From: Rhizobium album | GTDB taxonomy: Bacteria > Pseudomonadota > Alphaproteobacteria > Rhizobiales > Rhizobiaceae | NCBI RefSeq assembly: GCF_003122325.1 | Contig: NZ_QFBC01000002.1 | Location: 682,001-746,000 of the forward strand | Direction of reading: 5' to 3' | Length of the DNA stretch: 64,000 bases | Part shown: positions 45,437 through 54,210 of the stretch, piece by piece | How the letters are laid out: the number at the start of each line of letters is the position of its first letter | Position numbering within the stretch: position 1 is the stretch's first letter | Notes under the pieces: model-generated | The model's database searches: none | What the model saw: the letters and a program-made list of their open reading frames with translations, nothing else | Told to the model about the DNA's origin: nothing | Made by a program: the position numbers and the translations under genes

Positions 45437-46398
45437 AATGCCTTGAAGAAAAGACTGAGCCTGTCGAGAAGCACGGCATTTTGCCGTGCCGCCTCAGGAT
45501 AGTCGAAATGCCCGGCATCCAGGATGAAGATTTCATTAAATTTTGATTGCGGCAGGGCATTGGCGACGGCGAACTGGCAGGGCGGCGCCACCGCCGGATC
45601 GAAGAGGGCGACCGCCGCCAGCATCGGCACGGTGATCCGGCGTGCCGCGCAGGCCGCATCGTAGAGGCGCAAGGTCTCGAAGACACTGCCATGGTGCTTC
45701 TGGTAGGCCTGCACCGCGGCAGCGCTGCCGGTAGTCGGCAGGCCGAGCCAGCGCTTGCGGTCGCCGAAGGTAGGCACGGTCAGCTGGCCGCGCCGGATAC
45801 GTTCATCGAAGGGAATGGCGAGCGCGCCGATGCCGCCGCCGAAACTGATGCCGCTGTAGCCGATATGGCCGTCGAGCCCGGGATAAAGGGCAAGCAGGGC
45901 CGAGACGGCGAGCCACAGGTCCTCGACGCAGCCGCCGATGACGTAGCGTTCCGGCTTGTCGATGTCATGCAGCACATGGAAGAACGCATTCGCGGAGATC
46001 GGCGGATGCGGGCTGCGCGACAGGCCGCGAAAGCAGGGAAAGAGGATCGCCGTCTCTTCCAGCGGCAGGTCGAAATCCGGCTGGTCGCGGCCGCCGTAAC
46101 CGTGGCCGACGACAAGTCCCCGACGCACCGGCCCGTCCTTCGGCAACAGCAGCCAGCCGCCGATCCGGACGCCGCCCGTCGAGGTGTAGACGATATCCAG
46201 CACCTGCCAATCCGGATGCTTGCTGTCGCTCGCCTTCAGTTCCGGATGTGGATCGACCGCGAGTGCCTGAAGGTAGCGTTTCTGCCAGAATGCTTCGAAA
46301 CCCGCCGGCGCCTCCGGCGGCGCGATGGCCCGAAGATCGGCAAGCGTCAGGCCATAGGCGGGATCGAAGGCGAAGGGATGGGGCGTCGGAATGCTCAT
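45433..46398 (-). CDS. Acetylxylan esterase-like (AXE1/cephalosporin-C deacetylase) hydrolase
   Basis: 321 residues from ATG 46398. Typical AXE1 N-terminus (LTLADLRAIAPPEAPAGFEA, FEAFWQKRYLQAL), elbow GYSGISFGGGIGALA, Asp in VALFDPAVAPP and His in AGHFDYPEAA. It deacetylates sugars or related esters. No signal peptide is visible. Coupled to the esterase gene downstream. Confidence 0.86.
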   Translation of the reverse strand: MSIPTPHPFAFDPAYGLTLADLRAIAPPEAPAGFEAFWQKRYLQALAVDPHPELKASDSKHPDWQVLDIVYTSTGGVRIGGWLLLPKDGPVRRGLVVGHGYGGRDQPDFDLPLEETAILFPCFRGLSRSPHPPISANAFFHVLHDIDKPERYVIGGCVEDLWLAVSALLALYPGLDGHIGYSGISFGGGIGALAIPFDERIRRGQLTVPTFGDRKRWLGLPTTGSAAAVQAYQKHHGSVFETLRLYDAACAARRITVPMLAAVALFDPAVAPPCQFAVANALPQSKFNEIFILDAGHFDYPEAARQNAVLLDRLSLFFKAL

Positions 46399-46496
46399 GC
46401 AGCCCTTGTTTCGCGAAACGGGCGGCAATGCAAGGCAACGAGCGGGCCGGAACGCTTTGCCGGATTGCCGGAAAAACGCCCCGTTTCGCCGTGTCG

Positions 46497-47108
46497 TCAC
46501 TGCCGATAAGCGGCGACCAGACGCTCGATGGCTTCCACCTCGTTCGGCCGTATGTCATGGCCGCCCACATGCCATTCGAGATCCAGCGCGGCATTCTGGC
46601 GGGTAAAATAATCCGCCAGCGCGGTCGTCAGACCCGGAGGGCAGATCGGATCCCGCTCGCCCGCCGTGATCAGCACCTTGCGGTCGGCAAGCCCGGCATT
46701 GTCGCGCGGCGCAAACGGGATCAGCGGATGCAGCAACGCGGCCGCATCGAAAAGGCCCCGCTCGATCAGGATGTTGGCGAGAATGTTCGCCCCGTTCGAG
46801 AAGCCGAGGCCAAGCACGGCCCCGGCCCCGCTTTCGCTGCGGTGCGCCTCGATGAACGCCGCCATCTTGTCGGTTGCCCGGGCGAGGTCGGCCATGTCGT
46901 AGACGCCTTCGCCGGTGCGGCGGAAAAAGCGTGCTGCGCCGTGCTCCGGAACGTCACCGCGCGGGGCAACGACGGTTGCCTGCGGCAACAGCCGGGCGGC
47001 AAAATCGAAGAACTGGTTCTCGTCGCCGCCGGTGCCGTGAAAGGCAAACAGGATCGGCGCACCTTGTGCACCGGGACGCACCCGGTGCACGTAGCTGTCT
47101 TTGCTCAT
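46497..47108 (-). CDS. Carboxylesterase/phospholipase-like hydrolase, MhqD-like
   Basis: 203 residues. The oxyanion segment FAFHGTGGDENQFFDFA, the elbow LGLGFSNGANILANIL, Asp in AGERDPICPP and His in VGGHDIRPNEVEAIERL are all typical of the MhqD/YodD branch. Together with the ring-cleaving dioxygenase gene 16 bp upstream it mirrors the mhqD-mhqO association of quinone-response genes in Bacillus. Confidence 0.84.
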   Translation of the reverse strand: MSKDSYVHRVRPGAQGAPILFAFHGTGGDENQFFDFAARLLPQATVVAPRGDVPEHGAARFFRRTGEGVYDMADLARATDKMAAFIEAHRSESGAGAVLGLGFSNGANILANILIERGLFDAAALLHPLIPFAPRDNAGLADRKVLITAGERDPICPPGLTTALADYFTRQNAALDLEWHVGGHDIRPNEVEAIERLVAAYRQ

Positions 47109-47124
47109 GATCGCTTTCCTTGCG

Positions 47125-48069
47125 CTATGCCTGGACGGTTTCTTCCAACGGTTGCAGGTGCTTGTCGAGCACGGCCCGCAGGTGTTCGTGCTGCGTCGGC
47201 AGCTTCAGCGCCTCGCCCAGATGCGCCGTGTCTTCGTCGCGGTCGAAACCGGGTTCGTTGGTGGCGATTTCGAACAACACGCCGCCCGGCGTGCGGAAGT
47301 AGATCGCCCAGAAGTAGTCGCGGTCGATGACCGGGGTCACCTGGTAACCCGTATCCATCAGCGCCTTGCGGACTTCGAGTTGCCTTTCGCGGTTCTCGAC
47401 GGCAAAGGCGACGTGATGCACCGAGCCGGCGCCGAGTGCGGCACGATTGATGCTCGGCAGCGTTTCCAGATCGATCGTATGGGCGGCATTGCCGCCGGGC
47501 ACGATCAGCCGGGTCACGCCATCCTTGCTCTCGACCGCCTGGTAACCCATGAAGGTCAAGAGTTCCTTGGTGGCGCCTTCGTCACGCAGCCGCATCGATA
47601 CGGAATGGAAACCGCGGATGGCGTGATCGGCATCGATGCCGCCATGCGTCCACGGTGCGCGATCGTCGTCCTTGACTTCGACCAGCGCAAAACCGTCCCC
47701 ATCGGGACCGGCGAAATGCAGCCGCTTTTCGCCAAAAGCCTCGTCGGCCTTCAGGCCGTCGATCTTGAGGCCGGCCAGCCGCTCCTGCCAGTACCCCAGC
47801 GAACCTTCCGGAACCGAAAACAGCGTGGTGCCGACTTCACCGGTGCCCGGACGGCCGCGGGCCATATGCGGGAACGGGAAATAGGTCATGACCGAACCGG
47901 GCGTGCCGACTTCGTCGCCGTAGTACAGATGGTAGACATCCGGCGCATCGAAGTTGACGGTCTTCTTGACGCGGCGCAGGCCGAGCGCCTTGGTGAAGAA
48001 GTCGTTGTTGGTGCGTGCATCGGCCGCCATCGAGGTAACGTGGTGCAGGCCCTTGATCTGAGTAATCAT
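47125..48069 (-). CDS. Ring-cleaving dioxygenase of the VOC (glyoxalase) family, MhqO-like
   Basis: 314 residues from ATG 48069 (MITQIKGLHHVTSMAADART), with AGGGGA ahead. Two VOC modules; metal ligands are likely His in GLHHVT, His in SVHHVAFAVE and Glu in GVLFEIATNEPGF. Family members are hydroquinone-type or related dioxygenases. It opens the operon with the MhqD-like hydrolase. The 146 bp upstream to the terminator show no obvious operator. Confidence 0.87.
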   Translation of the reverse strand: MITQIKGLHHVTSMAADARTNNDFFTKALGLRRVKKTVNFDAPDVYHLYYGDEVGTPGSVMTYFPFPHMARGRPGTGEVGTTLFSVPEGSLGYWQERLAGLKIDGLKADEAFGEKRLHFAGPDGDGFALVEVKDDDRAPWTHGGIDADHAIRGFHSVSMRLRDEGATKELLTFMGYQAVESKDGVTRLIVPGGNAAHTIDLETLPSINRAALGAGSVHHVAFAVENRERQLEVRKALMDTGYQVTPVIDRDYFWAIYFRTPGGVLFEIATNEPGFDRDEDTAHLGEALKLPTQHEHLRAVLDKHLQPLEETVQA

Positions 48070-48206
48070 TGCAATCCCCTTTCTGGCCGATGGTCGGCCC
48101 GTTGTCTGAGGCAATAATTGATAGGTTCGGCGCCTCGCCGCTAGAGCACCACTTCACAACGGATTGTTCTCTGTTTGTAGACGGTAAACGGAGTTCGTTC
48201 ATATTT

Positions 48207-48242
48207 CAAAAAAGAAAACCCGCCGAAAATATCGGCGGGTTT
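48207..48242 (-). terminator. Rho-independent terminator after the TonB receptor gene
   Basis: An 11-bp stem (48216-48226 with 48232-48242, five-base loop) whose minus-strand copy ends in a U-rich run (48218-48207, one C). It lies 57 bp after the receptor stop and also keeps readthrough away from the dioxygenase operon. Confidence 0.85.
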
Positions 48243-48298
48243 GTCGGAAGTTCGTTTGTCAGGCGTCATGGGCAATCCATGGATTGCCGCGGTCGATA

Positions 48299-50512
48299 TC
48301 ACCAGGAGGTGCTGGCCTTCAGCATGAAGGTGCGTCCCGCGCCGTATCCGCAGGCGCTGACGCCTTGGCAGCTCGCCACGTAATCCTTGTCGAACAGGTT
48401 GGACACATTCAACGCGACGGCCCATTTTTCCCGCTCGTAGCGGATAGCCGCGTCGAACAGGGTTGCAGCAGGCACTTCCAGCGTGTTTTCCCGGTTTGCC
48501 CAGGATTTGCCGATATGGCGCACGCCGGCGGCAACGCTGGCACCCTCAAGCGCTTCGCTCTGGAACGCATAGTCCAGCCACAGCGATGCCGTGATATCGG
48601 GAACCTGGATCGGCGTATTGCCGACGGGCGTTCCGTCCCACGATCCGCCGATCGCCTTCGTCACCTCCATGTCGAGGTAGGTCAGCGCGCCGATGACCTT
48701 CAGGCCGTCGGTGACGTTGGCCTGTGCAGAGAGCTCGAACCCGCGCGCTTCGACTTCGCCGATGGCGGCCGGGCGCGCTGGCGTGAAGGACGTATCCAGG
48801 CCGACGACGTTCTGCCGGGTGATGTCGAAATAGGCAGCGGTAATCATGGCGTCCATGAAATCAGGCTGGTATTTGATCCCGGCTTCCCACTGCTGGCCGG
48901 TTTCGGATTTCAACAGGTCGCCGTTGACGTCCGTCGACGTCGTCGGATTGAAGGAGGTCGAGTAGCTGGCGTAAGGGGTCAGGCCATTCTTGAATTCATA
49001 GGCCAGGGCAGCGCGCCAGGTGAACTCGCCCTCATCGTCGTTGGCGGAATTGGCCGGCGTCAGCCGGTCGTTGACATCCGTCGATACGAAATCATAGCGT
49101 CCGTTCAGCGTCACGATCCAGCCGTCGCCGAACTTGATCTGATCCTGGGCGTAGAGACCGAGCTGGTGTCTGCCCAGATCCTGGTCGAGATAGGTCGCCA
49201 CCGGCGGAGGCACGCTGCCGTAGACCGGATCGCGGGGATCGAGCGATGAGGCGGGGAAGGCCGAACCCTGCACGTGATCGATCGTATAATACCTGTAGTC
49301 CAGCCCGAGCAGCACGTTGTGCTCGACATTGCCAGTCGAGACGGTTCCTTCGAGCTGGTTGTCCACCGTGAAGATGCTGACATCGGTGTCGTGCGCGAAG
49401 CGGTAGCGGCCGAGCTTGGTCGGATCGGTGAAATCGATGCCGGAGCCATACAGGCCGTCTTCCTTCAGCGACAGGCGCGCGTAGCGCAGGTTCTGCCGCA
49501 CGGTCCAGTCGTTGTCGAACGTATGCTCGAATTCATAGCCGATCATGGCCTGATTGCGGTTGTAGCTATCGAAGTCCGGTTCGCCATAGAAGAGGTCGTG
49601 CGGGATGCGCCCGAAGCCGGGGGCATCCACCACCGTGCCTTCATAGGGCAGGAAGCCGGTGCTGGTGTGGGTCAGGTCGATATGCTGATAGGAGCCGAGG
49701 AAGGTGATGCTCGTATCCTCGTCGCGCTTCCAGGTCAGGCTGGGTGCGATCGTGCCGCGGAAATCGTCCGAATAATCCGTTTCCCATCCGCCGCCGGACA
49801 GCTTGCCGGTCACACGGTAGCTGACTGCACCGTCGCTGCCGACCTGGTCGCCGATATCGAGGCCGAGATAGGCGTTGCCGAAATTGTTGATGCCCGTCTC
49901 GACGTAGCGCAGGCGTTCGCCCGTCGGCCGCTTGCTGACATAGTTGACGAAGCCGCCCGGATTGGCGCCGCCATAAAGGGCCGAGCTCGGTCCCTTGATC
50001 ACCTCGATGCGCTCAAGGAAGAACGGGTCCACCAGAAAGGTGCCGAAGCCGTGCTGGTAGAGCGAAAGGCCGTCGAGGAAGACGCCGGTCTGGTCGGCCT
50101 GGAAGCCGCGGATGAAGATCCAGTCGGTGTCCGAATCCGTACCGTAGGTCGAGGCATTCACGCCGGCGACGTAGCGCAGCGCCTCGTCGGCTTTCTGGGG
50201 GCTCTGGTCGTCGATCTGCTCGCGGCCGACGACGGACACCGATTGGGGAATCTCGTTGAGATCGGTTGCGGTCTTCGAGCCCGTGGCGGTCACTTTGGCC
50301 ACGTATCCTTTGACCGGGCCAGTCGCCGTATCTTCCGCCGTGTCCTCACCGGTCGCGGTCGAGCCGCCATCCTGCTGGCCCTGGACGATGATCGGCTTGA
50401 GCTCCGTAGAGTTGCCGGCACTCTGGGCGAAACCGAGCGAAGGCGCCACCAGGGCCGCGATGGCGACGCTGCCGAGCAGCGCCTTCTTTAGCAAGACATT
50501 CGTTTTGATCAC
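48299..50512 (-). CDS. TonB-dependent siderophore receptor (ferrichrome/FhuA-type)
   Basis: 737 residues from GTG 50512 (MIKTNVLLKK...); another GTG at 50530 would add six. Signal peptide LLGSVAIAALVAPSLGFAQS is followed by a TonB-box-like start, the plug domain (NEIPQSVSVVGREQIDDQSP, FIRGFQADQTGVFLDGLSLY, IEVIKGPSSALYGGANPGGF) and a 22-strand barrel ending in the aromatic FMLKASTSW. The type is that of hydroxamate-siderophore receptors. An AraC regulator gene lies just upstream, and a candidate iron-responsive site precedes the start. Confidence 0.92.
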   Translation of the reverse strand: MIKTNVLLKKALLGSVAIAALVAPSLGFAQSAGNSTELKPIIVQGQQDGGSTATGEDTAEDTATGPVKGYVAKVTATGSKTATDLNEIPQSVSVVGREQIDDQSPQKADEALRYVAGVNASTYGTDSDTDWIFIRGFQADQTGVFLDGLSLYQHGFGTFLVDPFFLERIEVIKGPSSALYGGANPGGFVNYVSKRPTGERLRYVETGINNFGNAYLGLDIGDQVGSDGAVSYRVTGKLSGGGWETDYSDDFRGTIAPSLTWKRDEDTSITFLGSYQHIDLTHTSTGFLPYEGTVVDAPGFGRIPHDLFYGEPDFDSYNRNQAMIGYEFEHTFDNDWTVRQNLRYARLSLKEDGLYGSGIDFTDPTKLGRYRFAHDTDVSIFTVDNQLEGTVSTGNVEHNVLLGLDYRYYTIDHVQGSAFPASSLDPRDPVYGSVPPPVATYLDQDLGRHQLGLYAQDQIKFGDGWIVTLNGRYDFVSTDVNDRLTPANSANDDEGEFTWRAALAYEFKNGLTPYASYSTSFNPTTSTDVNGDLLKSETGQQWEAGIKYQPDFMDAMITAAYFDITRQNVVGLDTSFTPARPAAIGEVEARGFELSAQANVTDGLKVIGALTYLDMEVTKAIGGSWDGTPVGNTPIQVPDITASLWLDYAFQSEALEGASVAAGVRHIGKSWANRENTLEVPAATLFDAAIRYEREKWAVALNVSNLFDKDYVASCQGVSACGYGAGRTFMLKASTSW

Positions 50513-50578
50513 TACTCTGCGCCCCCGCACTCACCGACGGTAAGGGATTTTTCCGCCGTATATTTGCTGCAATTAAGA

Positions 50579-50593
50579 TGACTGTTTATATCA
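50579..50593. promoter_or_regulatory. TGA-N9-TCA iron-responsive (IRO-like) motif upstream of the TonB receptor
   Basis: TGA-CTGTTTATA-TCA lies 67 bp before the receptor start. RirA-controlled iron genes in rhizobia have IRO boxes with this outline. The motif has low information content, so this is only suggestive. Confidence 0.35.
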
Positions 50594-50661
50594 TGTTAAC
50601 CAGCGGCGATTGTTCGATCCTGCGACGAATTGTTTGTTTTTGGTTTCTGTGCCCGCAGGGT

Positions 50662-51546
50662 TCAATCGGCAAGCCGGCGCTGAAAAGCCAGCGGCGTGAC
50701 ACCGACCATCTTGCGGAAAACACGGGTGAAATGCGCCTGGTCGGAAAAACCCGCCATCATCGCCACCGCCGTCAACGACAGGTCCGGGCGCTGCAGCAGC
50801 GCCTTTACCCGTTCGATGCGCGCCTGCATCTGCCATTGATGCGGCGGCATGCCGGTCGAGGCCTTGAAGGCATGGCTGAAATGCGATTGCGACAGGTTGG
50901 TCAGCTCGGCCAGTTCGTCCAGGCGAATGCGCTGCAGGCAATGCGCCTCGATGAAATCCACCGCCCGCTTCAGCTGCCAGGCGGCAAGCTGGGTACGCTT
51001 GCGCTCCTTCTTGCGGCCGAGCTTCAGCAGGTCGATGACCATCGCCATGGCCAGCCCGTCACCATAAAGCTCGTGCAGGGGATCGGGATTGTCGCACTCG
51101 GCGGCGATCAGCCGGGCCAGGCTGAGGATACGCTCGTCGGAAAACATCAGGCGCGGATCGTCGAGGCTTGAGCGGTCGAGGTCTTCCATCAGCCGACGCT
51201 GCAGCGTCTCGACATCCAGATGCAGGTCGAGATGGCGGACGAAGCGGATGTTGTCGGCATACCCCCACAACTCCATGTCGGCCGGGATATAGGAGATGCA
51301 GGGCGGCAGATCGGCGGCCGGCGCATGATCGGAGCGCTCCGACAGCGTGAATGTCGCAGAACGGTCACCTTCAGCTTCCAGCGCGATGAACAGCCGCGGA
51401 TCGCGTCCGACATAATAGCCGCCCGCGCCCGGCGCGCATTCCACATCCCAGAGATCGGCGACGATGCCGTTTAGGGAAAGACGCCGTGGCCCCTTCTTTA
51501 CCGAAAATCCCGATATCCTGTTCTGCATCTGCGGCAGAAAGGCCAT
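50662..51546 (-). CDS. AraC-family transcriptional regulator
   Basis: 294 residues. The C-terminal AraC domain (about 190-290) has both HTH units: IRLDELAELTNLSQSHFSHA and LTAVAMMAGFSDQAHFTRVF. The N-terminal half is a poorly conserved sensing domain. It sits directly upstream of the TonB receptor on the same strand (149 bp) and may activate it in response to the cognate siderophore. An inverted repeat CTAAAAC (51586-51592)/GTTTTAG (51610-51616) lies upstream of its start. Confidence 0.9.
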   Translation of the reverse strand: MAFLPQMQNRISGFSVKKGPRRLSLNGIVADLWDVECAPGAGGYYVGRDPRLFIALEAEGDRSATFTLSERSDHAPAADLPPCISYIPADMELWGYADNIRFVRHLDLHLDVETLQRRLMEDLDRSSLDDPRLMFSDERILSLARLIAAECDNPDPLHELYGDGLAMAMVIDLLKLGRKKERKRTQLAAWQLKRAVDFIEAHCLQRIRLDELAELTNLSQSHFSHAFKASTGMPPHQWQMQARIERVKALLQRPDLSLTAVAMMAGFSDQAHFTRVFRKMVGVTPLAFQRRLAD

Positions 51547-51585
51547 GTCTCGTCTCCAGGTCCGCCCGTGGTCGGCGACAGTCTG

Positions 51586-51616
51586 CTAAAACTATCTTCA
51601 AAAAGTCAAGTTTTAG
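51586..51616. promoter_or_regulatory. Inverted repeat upstream of the AraC regulator gene
   Basis: CTAAAAC and GTTTTAG are separated by 17 bases in an AT-rich stretch 40 bp before the regulator start. Spacing of two helical turns suits a dimeric regulator. Which protein binds is not known. Confidence 0.4.
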
Positions 51617-51694
51617 ATATACAATCGGCCTACTCTTTGCAAATGCTCAGTGGCGGGGCGAAAGCGCATTATGCCACGGCGTGGTTTGCCTGCA

Positions 51695-52384
51695 TCACAC
51701 CTCGGGAAGCCGCCAGTCGATCGGTTGGCGGCCATGAGCTTCGAGGAATGCGTTGGCCTTGGAAAAATGCCGGCTGCCGAAAAAGCCGGAATGGGCCGAA
51801 AGCGGCGACGGGTGCACGGATTTCAGCACGAGATGGCGCTTGGTATCGACGAAGGCCGCCTTCTTCTGCGCGTAGGAGCCCCAGAGCATGAAGACGACGG
51901 GATGCGGCTGTTCGTTGACGGCGCGGATGACGGCATCGGTGAACCGCTCCCAGCCGCGCCCCTGATGCGCCGCCGCCCGGCCCTCCTCGACGGTGAGGAC
52001 GCTGTTGAGCAGCAGCACGCCCTGACGCGCCCAGCTTTCCAGGAAACCGTGACGAGCCGGCGGAATGCCGAGATCGGCCTCCAGTTCCTTGTAGATGTTG
52101 ACGAGCGACGGGGGAATGCGCACGCCCGGACGAACGCTGAAACACAGGCCGTGCGCCTGGCCGGCGCCGTGATAGGGGTCCTGGCCGAGAATGACGACCC
52201 GCACCTCGTCGAGCGGCGTCAGATCCATGGCGCGAAAATATTCGCTGCCTTTCGGAAAGATCGTCTTGCCCTGCGATTTCTCCTCCACCAGGAAGGCCCG
52301 CAGATCCTGCATGTACCGGCTGGCGAATTCGCCATCCATGGCACGCTTCCAGCTTTCCTCGAGTTTTACCGCTGCCTCAGCCAT
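51695..52384 (-). CDS. ung: Uracil-DNA glycosylase
   Basis: 229 residues from ATG 52384 ([20 protein letters not shown]); an in-frame ATG at 52408 would add eight residues. The family 1 motifs are intact: [20 protein letters not shown] with the catalytic Asp, [10 protein letters not shown] and [13 protein letters not shown]. It removes uracil from DNA in base excision repair. A housekeeping gene between accessory blocks. Confidence 0.95.
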   Translation of the reverse strand: MAEAAVKLEESWKRAMDGEFASRYMQDLRAFLVEEKSQGKTIFPKGSEYFRAMDLTPLDEVRVVILGQDPYHGAGQAHGLCFSVRPGVRIPPSLVNIYKELEADLGIPPARHGFLESWARQGVLLLNSVLTVEEGRAAAHQGRGWERFTDAVIRAVNEQPHPVVFMLWGSYAQKKAAFVDTKRHLVLKSVHPSPLSAHSGFFGSRHFSKANAFLEAHGRQPIDWRLPEV

Positions 52385-52468
52385 CGCCTGTCCATCCCTT
52401 CTATCCATCGGGATTGTTGAGAACGATCGGTGCGCGAAGTCAAGCAGCCTGTGCGGGTGCGGACGTTT

Positions 52469-54103
52469 TCAGGCGATATCCCGCCTGCTTCGCGATGGCT
52501 CGGAAAGGTAGCCGCGCAAGCCGGGATGACCCGACAGCATGCGGATGACGGCATAGGCGACGGCAAGGCCTGCACCGAAGAGGAAACCGCCGAAAATACC
52601 CGCCACCAGCAGCGCCGTCTTGCCCGGGCCGTCAGCCTTCAGCGGCGGCTCGGCGGCGGAGATCACCCGGATGTTGCTTTTCGTCAGGTTTTCTTCCTCG
52701 CTGGTCTGCCGGGTGCGCTTGAGCATCGTCTCGTAGATGTCGCGGGCCGCCGCCGCGCGGCGTTCCAGTTCCTTGAGGTCCACCTGGCGGATCGAGGAAT
52801 TGGTCTGCGATGCCTTCTGCACCGCCAGTTCCTTGGCAACGTCCGCCTCGGCCTTCTGCGCCTGTTCCAGATCCGCCTTGGCCAGCGAAACGAACCGCTG
52901 CAGTTCGCGGCGGATCTCGGCGCTCAACCCGTCGAGGGACGCCTTTGCCGCCAGCAATTGCGGATGTCGTCCGCCGAGCTGGCTTTCCAGGCTTTTGACG
53001 TTGGCCGCCGTCGCCCCGTATTGCCGCCTGAGATCGGCCAACGCCGCAGAGGTGACGTCTTCAGGCAGCGACCCCGCCAGCATGTCCTCGAAACGAAGCT
53101 GCGAGACGGCATCGGCCTTGGCTTTTGCCTCGATGGTCTTGTTCTGGGCGATGACCAGCAACTCGTTCAGCGAGACCAGCCGCTTGTCGGCGATCAGGCT
53201 GCCGTCGGCGCTGACCATGTCGTTGTCGGCCTTGTAGGTTTCGACAGCCTTTTCCGCCTCCTGCAGGCGCTGCCTGAGTTCGTCGAGCCGACCGTCCAGC
53301 AAGGAATTGGTGTCGCGATAGATGCCGGCGGAAGCCGTATCCTCTTCCCTCAGGAAGGTGGACACGATCTGGTTGGCGATCTCGGCCGATTGAACGGCAT
53401 TCTTGCTGACGACGGTGAGGTTGACGACGTAGGCATTGTCTTCGCGTGCGATCGTCGTCGCCTTCTGCAGGTTGGCGAGCACCGTCGGCATGGCCGGCAC
53501 CATGCCTTCGCTGAAGGCCGGGTTCCTGTCCAGCTGCAGGGCGACGGCCGCCTTTTCCAGCACCTGCTTGGACACGAGGATATGCGTCTGGCTGTCGATG
53601 ACGGCCAGAAAAGCATCACGGCTGAACGAATTCTGGGTGGCAGGATTGTCGTTCAGCTGGATTTGCCGCGGATCGAAATAGAGGCTGGCGGTGGCGGAAT
53701 ATTTTTGCGGCATCACCACCATCGCCGCGCCGCCCAGCAGCGCCCCGAGCGCGGCCAGCGCAATGACCAGCTTGCCGTTGTGCCAGACGGCGCGCACGAC
53801 CGAGCGGGTATCGAGGAGCGGCGCGTCGTCTTCCAGCGGGCCTTCGGCAAAGGACTGCAACGGCGGCGCGTCGAACACGGCCGGCTTCGTCTCCGGCGAA
53901 GGCTGTTCGCGCCGTTGGCCCGGACGGTGCAACTGCTCCGGCTCCTGCGGAAAAAATCCGGTATCGAGCAGGCTGGCAGGGCGGGGCGTGAAATCGGAAG
54001 CGCGGATGATCGGCCCACGGGACGCGGCGGAGCCCGCCTTTGCGGCAGCGGCATCACGCCGGGGGTAGACCACCCTCTCCCTGTCGGTTTTGAACCAGCT
54101 CAT
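52469..54103 (-). CDS. Wzz/GumC-like polysaccharide chain-length and export co-polymerase
   Basis: 544 residues from ATG 54103 (MSWFKTDRERVVYPRRD). A Pro-rich cytoplasmic N-terminus of about 110 residues precedes TM1 (LVIALAALGALLGGAAMVVM, about 112-131), a Wzz domain, a periplasmic coiled coil (about 270-480), the GNVR-like block RAAAARDIYETMLKRTRQTS and TM2 near 497-518. It ends soon after TM2, so the autokinase domain found in ExoP-type proteins is missing. The long N-terminal extension is unusual. Controls chain length or export of the polysaccharide made here. Confidence 0.87.
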   Translation of the reverse strand: MSWFKTDRERVVYPRRDAAAAKAGSAASRGPIIRASDFTPRPASLLDTGFFPQEPEQLHRPGQRREQPSPETKPAVFDAPPLQSFAEGPLEDDAPLLDTRSVVRAVWHNGKLVIALAALGALLGGAAMVVMPQKYSATASLYFDPRQIQLNDNPATQNSFSRDAFLAVIDSQTHILVSKQVLEKAAVALQLDRNPAFSEGMVPAMPTVLANLQKATTIAREDNAYVVNLTVVSKNAVQSAEIANQIVSTFLREEDTASAGIYRDTNSLLDGRLDELRQRLQEAEKAVETYKADNDMVSADGSLIADKRLVSLNELLVIAQNKTIEAKAKADAVSQLRFEDMLAGSLPEDVTSAALADLRRQYGATAANVKSLESQLGGRHPQLLAAKASLDGLSAEIRRELQRFVSLAKADLEQAQKAEADVAKELAVQKASQTNSSIRQVDLKELERRAAAARDIYETMLKRTRQTSEEENLTKSNIRVISAAEPPLKADGPGKTALLVAGIFGGFLFGAGLAVAYAVIRMLSGHPGLRGYLSEPSRSRRDIA

Positions 54104-54210
54104 GACACACGCCTGCCTTTGATGGCCGTGGCATTCATCGACCAGTGGACGAAATTCTATGATCTCTTGGTTAATGTAGTCTTTCCGAGCAACGCAGAAG
54201 CACCCGCCGC

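Noticed and set aside
43145-45502. 785-codon plus-strand open frame
   Set aside because: Antisense to the aldehyde dehydrogenase and esterase genes, which have complete active-site motifs.
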